Below are positions 17,727 through 24,254 of a stretch of 64,000 bases of DNA, one piece after another. The translations under genes were made by a program, and so were the position numbers. The stretch lies in contig NZ_JACIDM010000001.1 in assembly GCF_014196335.1 (NCBI RefSeq), positions 558,001-622,000 on the forward strand. The letters are read 5' to 3'. This stretch comes from Brevundimonas lenta (lineage in GTDB: Bacteria; Pseudomonadota; Alphaproteobacteria; Caulobacterales; Caulobacteraceae). The notes under the pieces were generated by a model. That model made no database searches and was not told where the DNA came from. It saw only the letters and a list, made by a program, of their open reading frames with translations. Every line of letters begins with the position of its first letter. Within the stretch, counting starts at the first letter, position 1.

Positions 17727-18021
17727 AAGTGGTTTCCTTGCGTGTTTGATGATCGACGGGCGAGCGCCGTCAGTCCGCCCGAAGGCGGTCGGTTGGGGTG
17801 GGTGGTCTGGAGCGGGTCGGCCCCGCGTTGCCCCAGAGTGGGCCGCAGGGGCCTCGCGTCGGGGGCGGGAATGGTCGGCTGATCGGCGGGCCGAAACGGC
17901 CGCCCAAGGGCCGCTTTTTGGCCCCCTTAGAGATCGCCGAGCGGGAAGGATTCGGCCGATTGGATAGGGGTAAACAGGCACCCCTTTACCCGTTTCCGTT
18001 CGGGCTCCGATCGGACCTCAC
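17727..18021. other. gap between integrase and P-loop ATPase genes
   Basis: No gene is visible. A 7-bp inverted repeat (GGGTAAA at 17968-17974 with TTTACCC at 17985-17991, 10-base loop) lies 30 bp after the ATPase stop. The rest is G-rich on the plus strand and presumably holds the integrase promoter on the minus strand; I could not identify its elements. Confidence 0.4.
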
Positions 18022-19539
18022 TCAGTCGGTCACAACCATCCAGGAGTTGCGTTCTGAGGAGTCGCCCCGCTCAAACTTAAGGCCGCCGGCCCAGCGACCC
18101 TTGCGCTTGCTGATGTACCAGCCGAGCTTGCCCGGGCTGACGTGACGGCCGTCCATCACTGGAAGTTCTTCCAGGATTTCCATCAGGTCGTCGTGCTGAT
18201 TGGCCTTCGCCAGCAGCCTTCGGACGGTGATCGGCCTCGACCCGAAGATTCTGAACCAGACGGCCAGAAATTCCGCCAAGAGGTCCTTCTCTGGATCCTT
18301 GGAGACCTGATCGATCAGGCTTTGGGCCGGGTCGGACAGACCGAGCCAGACCAACGGATGGCGACACATGCGAGACCATGCATCGTAGTTGTTGACCGCT
18401 CGAACATCGGCCATGGGCTCTCCCGCCGCCTGGAACGCCCTGATGATGTTCAGGGCGCATGAGACTGCGAAGGAGCGATGCTGCCTCAAGTCATCGACGG
18501 GATTTGACTTGAAGCTGCGCAGAGCGGGATTCTCACTTCTCGGCGCGAGGCTGATGGTGATGAGGCGTCGCCGCATATCACGCTCCGCTTCCACCTGATT
18601 GCCAGTGCCCAGGAATAGAACCCGCGTGGACACGGTCGCTGAAGTGTTCTTGCCCAACATCCGCTCGGTAGTGGTCGAGCTGGATAGCGCGCGGTTCAGT
18701 GGTCCGAGCGACTTCCAGTTGCCCTGCATGTCATCGAACAGGACAGCTGTCGGTTTCTCGCGAAGAACGGTGAGGACCAGCTTGCCGGCCTCATCGTGTC
18801 GCTCGGGGAAGCTCACCCGGTGGGGGTCCTCAGGCCCGGCGAAGGGCGTGATGACCTCGGCGAGATAGCTCTTGCCGCTGCCGGGCCCGGTGCCAGTGAT
18901 GTTGATCGCCGGGGCCGTCGGAAGGCACGGACGAACCGCCGCCGTGAGGATGGCGGCGAGGGCGGCGGACCGGTCAGCCTCAGTCTCAAACTCGAACTCG
19001 GCGATGAGGCTTTCTAGGTACTCCAAGGACCGCTCGGCCAGCTCCCTTGTCGGTTCGGCCATCGGGTAATCAGCCGCATCGAACGCAGCAAATATCCCCG
19101 AGGCTGCGTCATATCCGGGCGTGGAGACCAGCTTCCCTTCGGCCCCGAAGAAGGGCTGCCGGGCCAGTCCGTTGAGGATCGGCAAACTACGATCCTGTCC
19201 GTGCAAGAGAGCCTGCACGACGCCATGAGGGGGGTTGATCCGGATGGGTATCCCATCCCGGCCCTTCACCTCCCAGATGGCTCGCCGGGCCAGTTCGAGC
19301 TTGAGCGTCTGCTCGTGAACTTGCTCGATTGAAACGCCCTGTCCGTCACGGTCTTTGACACGGACGAGGGCGTCACCGCTGCCGTAAAACTCGCCCGTTG
19401 CGGCAAGCAATTCCTCCGTCGCCCTTACGGCCAGCGGGGTTTCTCCGGGCGCGTCCTGGATGCGGGGTTTATGTTGAAGGATGTTCGGCTTTGAGGACGC
19501 GCAGGCGTCATCGTCCAAACGATCGGAGTCGTTTGTCAT
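18022..19539 (-). CDS. P-loop ATPase of phage/plasmid primase-helicase type
   Basis: The 505-residue protein has a Walker A motif GTGPGSGKSYL (Lys223) and a Walker B motif AVLFDDMQ (near 265-272). Downstream are a sensor-like VLFLGTGNQ and the arginine pair DMRRRLI, as in AAA-type helicases encoded by phages and integrative elements. The N-terminal 200 residues (IRINPPHGVVQALL and later) resemble the region preceding such ATPase domains. No primase catalytic motif is evident. It probably supports replication or stabilisation of the excised element. It is upstream of the integrase on the same strand. Confidence 0.75.
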   Translation of the reverse strand: MTNDSDRLDDDACASSKPNILQHKPRIQDAPGETPLAVRATEELLAATGEFYGSGDALVRVKDRDGQGVSIEQVHEQTLKLELARRAIWEVKGRDGIPIRINPPHGVVQALLHGQDRSLPILNGLARQPFFGAEGKLVSTPGYDAASGIFAAFDAADYPMAEPTRELAERSLEYLESLIAEFEFETEADRSAALAAILTAAVRPCLPTAPAINITGTGPGSGKSYLAEVITPFAGPEDPHRVSFPERHDEAGKLVLTVLREKPTAVLFDDMQGNWKSLGPLNRALSSSTTTERMLGKNTSATVSTRVLFLGTGNQVEAERDMRRRLITISLAPRSENPALRSFKSNPVDDLRQHRSFAVSCALNIIRAFQAAGEPMADVRAVNNYDAWSRMCRHPLVWLGLSDPAQSLIDQVSKDPEKDLLAEFLAVWFRIFGSRPITVRRLLAKANQHDDLMEILEELPVMDGRHVSPGKLGWYISKRKGRWAGGLKFERGDSSERNSWMVVTD

Positions 19540-19731
19540 GATTGGTATTCACGATGAGAGGGGAGGACCGGGGTAGGCGTCCGCACTTGCGGGAAGAACG
19601 GAACCCTCCGCGAAGGAGCGGGGGGCGGGCCTAGTCCAGTGAGCCCTTCTCAGCGTGACGTTCGCACAGTGGCGGCGCTGGAATCCCCGTCAACCGAGTT
19701 TGAGGCCGCCTGTCAAATGGAAAGCTGTCTT

Positions 19732-19775
19732 CGGCGGAATAAATGTCCGCCGATGATAAGTCTTTTGGACTTATC
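19732..19775. repeat. two adjacent perfect hairpins in a 386-bp gene-free stretch
   Basis: CGGCGGA (19732-19738) pairs with TCCGCCG (19746-19752). Three bases later, GATAAGTC (19755-19762) pairs with GACTTATC (19768-19775) around a TTTTG loop. The surrounding sequence 19540-19925 is AT-richer than the neighbourhood and shows no convincing gene. The pair lies upstream of the ATPase gene and could be an RNA leader, protein-binding site or origin element. Confidence 0.6.
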
Positions 19776-19925
19776 GGACGATGGCTAGGAGGTGTGTCTA
19801 CTTGAACCGTAAGGGCCGCTTCATAGCAGCAAGAGGTTTGTCCTATTAAACCCAGCTTCCGATAGGCAAGTGAAAGGCGACCTGCTGAAGGATCGCCCAG
19901 CCGGTCGCCCCGAACTATTCGGATT

Positions 19926-20216
19926 TTAGTTGCTCTCACGGGGACCGGTCAGCAGCAGCTGAGCACGGCGCTTTCGCTTGATACCGGCCACAAGCACCGC
20001 GAGCCCGAGGACGCCCAGCGTCACGATGAAGAGGGAAGGCCGAGCTGCCGCCAGACCCGTGACAACGAGGACGCCCATAAACAGGAGCGTCTCGCGCGGT
20101 CTGGCGGCAAAGTAGAATAGCAGCGCCAGAACGGTGGCAATGGCGATCGTTATCAGCACAGCCCGGATGACGGCTAGGACGATGCACAGGGTGAGGAAAC
20201 CGAACGTCCACTTCAT
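19926..20216 (-). CDS. small integral membrane protein, unknown
   Basis: The product has 96 residues from the ATG at 20216, whose ATGA overlaps the stop of the upstream unknown gene; translation is likely coupled. Three hydrophobic segments (about residues 4-32, 40-58 and 60-78) are followed by a strongly basic KRKRR segment and a short tail. I recognise no family. The tight coupling to a soluble partner suggests the two work together, possibly as a membrane-associated pair. Confidence 0.7.
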   Translation of the reverse strand: MKWTFGFLTLCIVLAVIRAVLITIAIATVLALLFYFAARPRETLLFMGVLVVTGLAAARPSLFIVTLGVLGLAVLVAGIKRKRRAQLLLTGPRESN

Positions 20217-20608
20217 CCTTGGTGCTCCTCTCCCTCGGGCCAGAAGTGGGCCAGACACAGGGAGTGGACGCCCAGTTCGGTGCAGGGGCCATTCTCGACG
20301 AAGACCCGGGTTAGCGCCTCGCCATCGGCCCCATAGCTAATCTCGAACCAGAGTCCGCCGTCCTCGATCCAGTCGTAGCTGTGCCCTTCGGCTCTATCCC
20401 CGGTAATGGCGAAACCGAGGGCGGTGTTGATGACGTCGGGGCTGTCTCCACCCTGCACGACGATGAGCCTGAACCCTGCCCCAAGGAGCCGGCCTTGCTC
20501 GACATGAAGCTGCCAAGCGCGAAGGCCGATCAAGGCGCGGAGGTCGGGGTCCAGATTGGTGTCGGAAAGTACGCGCGACACCGAAGCGTGGTCGGTCAGC
20601 GTAAGCAT
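20213..20608 (-). CDS. unknown island protein, paralogue A
   Basis: This 131-residue soluble acidic protein begins MLTLTDHASV and contains DPDLRALIGLRAWQL, IVVQGGD and a WFEISY segment. It is clearly related to the product of 20694-21080: 31 of the first 60 residues are identical in a gap-free hand alignment. The leader sequences are also alike, so a tandem duplication produced both. It overlaps the following small membrane gene by ATGA. I do not recognise the family; conserved Trp, Asp and Glu residues hint at a defined fold but give no function. Confidence 0.75.
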   Translation of the reverse strand: MLTLTDHASVSRVLSDTNLDPDLRALIGLRAWQLHVEQGRLLGAGFRLIVVQGGDSPDVINTALGFAITGDRAEGHSYDWIEDGGLWFEISYGADGEALTRVFVENGPCTELGVHSLCLAHFWPEGEEHQG

Positions 20609-20631
20609 AGGCAGGGATCCTTTCGGGCATG

Positions 20632-20662
20632 AAAAAAGCCCTCGTGGCGGTGCCGGGAGAGC
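20632..20662 (-). terminator. Rho-independent terminator between the two paralogues
   Basis: On the minus strand GCTCTC pairs with GAGGGC (one G-T pair, 13-base loop), followed by six T. It lies 32 bp after the stop of paralogue B and 23 bp before the start of paralogue A. Paralogue A must therefore depend on read-through or a promoter inside this gap. Confidence 0.7.
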
Positions 20663-20693
20663 TCGGGTCGGATGGGTTGTCGGTCGTGGTGGT

Positions 20694-21080
20694 TCAGTCA
20701 GTCGTCGGGCGATCCGCGAAGCCGAGGCAGTTGAAGCGCAGGGTGTGGTTGGTGTCGGGATGGTCCGGCACGAAGACCAGCATCCCGAAGTCGTCGGTCA
20801 GAACGTATGCCAGCTCGAACCATGAGCCGTGGTCGTGGAACCACTCCCATCCCGGCTGCTCCGCCTGATCCCAACAGATCGGGAAGCCGACGGCGTCGTG
20901 AACGACCTTCGGAGGGTCGCCGGGTTGAACGACGACCAGCTGCAGGATGTCACCGAGGGGGCGTCGGCGGTCGGTGTCCACCTGCCAGACCCGGAGGCCA
21001 ATGAGGGCGCGTAATTCGGCGTCCAAGGCCGGGTCAGCTAGGGCGGCGGTGACCGCATCGCGGTCGGTCAGTGAAAGCAT
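20694..21080 (-). CDS. unknown island protein, paralogue B
   Basis: This 128-residue soluble acidic protein begins MLSLTDRDAV and shares AELRALIGLRVWQV, VVVQPGD, a W-rich centre (GWEWFHDHGSWFELAY) and a C-terminal CLGF with paralogue A. The central tryptophan cluster is richer here. There is no signal peptide or membrane helix. It is preceded by its own terminator-bearing leader (21102-21132), as paralogue A is. The restriction genes lie nearby on the opposite strand. Function is unknown. Confidence 0.75.
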   Translation of the reverse strand: MLSLTDRDAVTAALADPALDAELRALIGLRVWQVDTDRRRPLGDILQLVVVQPGDPPKVVHDAVGFPICWDQAEQPGWEWFHDHGSWFELAYVLTDDFGMLVFVPDHPDTNHTLRFNCLGFADRPTTD

Positions 21081-21101
21081 GGAGGATCCTCTCAGGGCAT
21101 G

Positions 21102-21132
21102 AAAAAGCCCCCGCGACGGTGGTCACGAGGGC
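21102..21132 (-). terminator. Rho-independent terminator upstream of paralogue B
   Basis: On the minus strand GCCCTCG pairs with CGGGGGC (one T-G pair) and is followed by five T. It ends the transcript of the membrane-protein gene at 21233-21598 and lies 21 bp before the paralogue B start, the same arrangement as at 20632-20662. Confidence 0.7.
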
Positions 21133-21232
21133 TTGGATTGAGGGCGGCCAGTGATCGCGCCTAAGCGGATGGCCACCTTGGGGTTTTTCACGGCCGCGAT
21201 GGCCGCTGGAGCTCGTCGTGAAGGTGCGCCCG

Positions 21233-21598
21233 TTATTCCGCTTTAGGAGCGGCTGGCAGACCTTTCCCGTTTCGCCGGGTCAGGAAAAGGACGCCGCCTC
21301 CTACGCCGAGGCCGACCGTGCCCCAGAGCAGAAGCGACCCGAGGAGGGCGAGCTTGTTTTCGGTGTCCACGATGCTGGGATGCGTTAACGCGTAGGTCTG
21401 CTGGTAAGCGTACGCGTCGTCGTACTCCTTGGTGTCGAAGGCTGCCGGATACCCCACCTTCTCGGCAATGGCATCTTTGACTTCTGCTTGGGCATAGAAC
21501 TTCTGCAACGGGAAATAGTCCGCTGCCCATAGGCCCCCCGTGACCACGTAAAAGGCCGCGATCGCCGCTAATCCAAGTCGGGCTGCATTTTTATTCAT
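21233..21598 (-). CDS. small membrane protein with two helices, unknown
   Basis: In this 121-residue protein, residues 7-27 form a first membrane helix or uncleaved signal. A 55-residue soluble loop follows (FYAQAEVKDAIAEKVGYPAAF and a YDDAYAYQQTY segment), then a second helix near 85-107 and a basic, proline-rich tail. The loop should face the periplasm. No family is recognised. It is the first gene of the minus-strand run in the island and is divergent from the XRE regulator. Confidence 0.7.
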   Translation of the reverse strand: MNKNAARLGLAAIAAFYVVTGGLWAADYFPLQKFYAQAEVKDAIAEKVGYPAAFDTKEYDDAYAYQQTYALTHPSIVDTENKLALLGSLLLWGTVGLGVGGGVLFLTRRNGKGLPAAPKAE

Positions 21599-21630
21599 CT
21601 TGATCTCTCACATGACTAGTTTGATGCGCC

Positions 21631-21646
21631 ATGATTTGCACATCAT
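21631..21646. promoter_or_regulatory. candidate operator in the divergent gap before the XRE regulator
   Basis: A 5-bp inverted repeat ATGAT-N6-ATCAT sits in the AT-rich middle of the gap between two divergent genes, with TATAAGG immediately after it. An HTH dimer, perhaps the adjacent XRE protein, could bind here; the symmetry is short and may be chance. Confidence 0.3.
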
Positions 21647-21790
21647 ATAAGGTACTGGTTTCTGCGCGCTGCGAGCCGCCCCGCTAGGCTCTACTTCGCG
21701 GCCCGCCTTCCCCCAAGCACTCGATAACCGATTCTGGGATATCCCGGATTGGGATTTAGCGAAAGCGCCTCACCTGTCAGGGGGCGCGCG

Positions 21791-22036
21791 TTGCCGTCAT
21801 CGATCTTCACGCAGCGGCATCAGGAGCTTATCGGCTTCATCGCCTCAGCGCGGAAGGCCGCCGGCGTCACTCAGGTCGAGCTGGCGGCGCGACTGGGAAG
21901 GCCTCAAAGCTTCGTGTCAAAGGTGGAGCGCGGCGAGCGCCGGCTTGACGTGATCGAGTTTTGCCAGGTCGCCGAGGCACTCGGCCACGATCCGGCGAAG
22001 CTGCTCCAGGACTTTGTCAGACTTCAGTACGGCTGA
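21791..22036 (+). CDS. XRE-family helix-turn-helix regulator
   Basis: The 81-residue protein is almost only a Cro/C1-type HTH domain: ARKAAGVTQVELAARLGRPQSFVSKVERGERRLDVIEFCQVAEALG. It probably acts as a dimer controlling the restriction-modification genes that begin 76 bp downstream, in the manner of a controller protein, although C-protein function is inferred from position. No ATG is in frame. I chose the TTG at 21791 with GGGGG upstream; a TTG at 21749 is the alternative. Confidence 0.85.
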   Translation: MPSSIFTQRHQELIGFIASARKAAGVTQVELAARLGRPQSFVSKVERGERRLDVIEFCQVAEALGHDPAKLLQDFVRLQYG

Positions 22037-22112
22037 GGAAAATCTCGCGATCGAATGGGTTGGCAAATACGTCGCGATGCGATGAATGGACCCTGAGTTG
22101 AGGGGAGAACGC

Positions 22113-24254
22113 ATGTCGCGGCTGACGGACCTGATCGCGCGAGCGAAGGCTAAGGACGCCCAGTTGGGGAGTGACCTAGAGAAAGAGTTCCGGGCGCTCT
22201 CTTCTCGCCGGGCATTTGGGCTGAATTTCGAGCGCCACAGGCCCGAAGCGGTTGAGCTGCCGGGGCGACCTGTCCGGAAGGGTGACAAAGTCCGCATTCT
22301 GGCTCCGCGTGGAGAGACGAAGCGGGGTGATCAGCGCCTTTGGATCGTGACCGGTTTGACTCGCCGCGACGGCGGTACAATTGCGCGGTTAGAAGGCCAT
22401 GAGGAGGTCGAGGCGGGCCATGCCCTGGAGACGGCCGAGGCGGCAGTCGATGACCTCGTGGTGATTGCCGCGTTTGGCGACCGAATCTATCCAGGGCTTG
22501 TGTCGACCGGCAAGATCGAGCGCGGTGACCGCGCGCCATTCCACACGGTTATTAACGCCGAGAACTACCACGCCCTCAAGGCGCTGACCTACACCCATCG
22601 TGGCCGGATCGACGCGATTTACATCGATCCGCCTTATAACTCCGGCGCTTCAGACTGGAAGTATAACAACGATTACGTCGGCGAAGACGATCAATACCGT
22701 CATTCGAAATGGCTAGCTTTCATAGAGCGCAGGCTGTTGGTGGCTCGGGAGCTTCTTAACCTCAAGAATAGCGTCCTTATCGTCGCGATCGATGACAAGG
22801 AATATAGCAGGCTTGCGCTTCTTTTGGAGCAGGTTTTTCCTGACGCTCGAATGGAGATGGTTACGACTGTAATTAACCCTCGCGGAAAGTACCGAAAGGG
22901 AAATTTCGGTCGATGTGAGGACTATCTCTTCTTTCTTATGTTTGGAGAAGCGGTAGTCCTTGGGGAGGCAGATCAAGACTATGGCGAAGGCGCGTCGGTT
23001 CCTTGGCGCACGCTGAGGAGAAGTGATCTTTCTTCTGCAAGGGGAACCAAGAAAGGGGGGACATCCCAGTTTTACCCGATCTATGTCTCCGAGGCAGGCA
23101 CGATCCTGCAAATCGGTCCGCCGCTGCCTCATTCAGTCGACCGCAACTCAGCACCGCAAATCGAGGGCGCTACTGCCGTATTCCCCATTCGGGACGACGG
23201 AACTGAAATGAACTGGGGACTGACGGGGGGGAGTCTGGAAGACCTTCGGCGCAAAGGCTACGTCAGAGTGGGTCGGCATACGCCGGATAAGCCTCAAGCT
23301 TTCGAGATCTCCTACCTCACGTCTGGGCGGATCGCGGATATCGAAACCAAGAAGGCGACTGTTGTAGGGCGAAATCCGGACAACAGTGTCATTGCGATTT
23401 ATGATGAGAGCAAAATTAAAATGCCAATTACCAGTTGGCACAAACCATCCCACAACGCTGAGATACATGGCACAGATCTGGTGAAGTCGCTGGTGGGGGA
23501 GCGAGGATTTCCGTTCCCTAAAAGTCTCTATGCCGTCGAAGACAGTCTTCGCTTGTTCTTGGCCAACAAGCCGGATGCGGTGGTCCTAGACTTTTTCGCA
23601 GGGTCGGGAACAACGGCTCATGCGGTTATGCGCATGAATCATCTCGACGGTGGCAGACGACAAGCGATTCTAACTACGAACAATGAAGTCGGGGCGGACG
23701 AGCAAATCAAACTTCGGAAGAAGGGGCTTCGTCCTGGCGATGCAGATTGGGAGTGCTGGGGAATCTGCGATTACATAACGAAGCCGAGGGTGGCCTCCGC
23801 GCTTACCGGATTGACCCCAGACGGGCGGCCCGTAGAGGGCGAATACAAGTTCGTTGACGAGTTCCCGATCGCCGATGGATTTGCCGCTAACGCTGAGTTT
23901 TTCACTCTGACCTATGAGACGCCGCGTGCGGTGGATCACAACAAAGCGTTCGCGCGGATTGCGCCTCTGTTGTGGATGCGCGCGGGGAGCACGGGACGCC
24001 GCATCGAAGCCCTGCCCGAGAGAGGGTGGGAGCTCGCCGAGGCCTATGGTTTGCTGACCGACATGGACCACGCGGAGGTGTTCGGCGAGGCTTGCGCAGC
24101 GGCCGAGGGCCTGCGGATGGCCTTTATCGTCACCAATGACGACCGACGGTTCGAGGCTGTGTGCCGACTGATGCCCGAGGGAGTCGAGCCGGTGCGCCTA
24201 TACGAGAGCTACCTGACCAATTTCGCCTTCGAGAGCGGCGGAGGCGAAGAATGA
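22113..24254 (+). CDS. Type III-like DNA methyltransferase (Mod)
   Basis: This 713-residue adenine/cytosine-N4 methyltransferase of the beta class has motif IV DPPYN at about residues 172-176, then a long target-recognition region, then motif I VLDFFAGSGTT near 490-500. The N-terminal 150 residues carry a coiled segment and a beta-rich domain seen in Type III-like Mod proteins. I start at the ATG at 22113, which has AGGGGAG 5 bases upstream; the ATG at 22086 lacks one. The stop overlaps the res start (ATGA). Third-position GC drops through the target-recognition region (about 22650-23500) and rises again after it, suggesting that domain was exchanged. Confidence 0.9.
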   Translation: MSRLTDLIARAKAKDAQLGSDLEKEFRALSSRRAFGLNFERHRPEAVELPGRPVRKGDKVRILAPRGETKRGDQRLWIVTGLTRRDGGTIARLEGHEEVEAGHALETAEAAVDDLVVIAAFGDRIYPGLVSTGKIERGDRAPFHTVINAENYHALKALTYTHRGRIDAIYIDPPYNSGASDWKYNNDYVGEDDQYRHSKWLAFIERRLLVARELLNLKNSVLIVAIDDKEYSRLALLLEQVFPDARMEMVTTVINPRGKYRKGNFGRCEDYLFFLMFGEAVVLGEADQDYGEGASVPWRTLRRSDLSSARGTKKGGTSQFYPIYVSEAGTILQIGPPLPHSVDRNSAPQIEGATAVFPIRDDGTEMNWGLTGGSLEDLRRKGYVRVGRHTPDKPQAFEISYLTSGRIADIETKKATVVGRNPDNSVIAIYDESKIKMPITSWHKPSHNAEIHGTDLVKSLVGERGFPFPKSLYAVEDSLRLFLANKPDAVVLDFFAGSGTTAHAVMRMNHLDGGRRQAILTTNNEVGADEQIKLRKKGLRPGDADWECWGICDYITKPRVASALTGLTPDGRPVEGEYKFVDEFPIADGFAANAEFFTLTYETPRAVDHNKAFARIAPLLWMRAGSTGRRIEALPERGWELAEAYGLLTDMDHAEVFGEACAAAEGLRMAFIVTNDDRRFEAVCRLMPEGVEPVRLYESYLTNFAFESGGGEE

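Noticed and set aside
19631..19939. A 102-codon frame covering the paired hairpins in the island
   Set aside because: Poor third-position bias, overlap with the small membrane gene and no ribosome site; the hairpins explain the region better.
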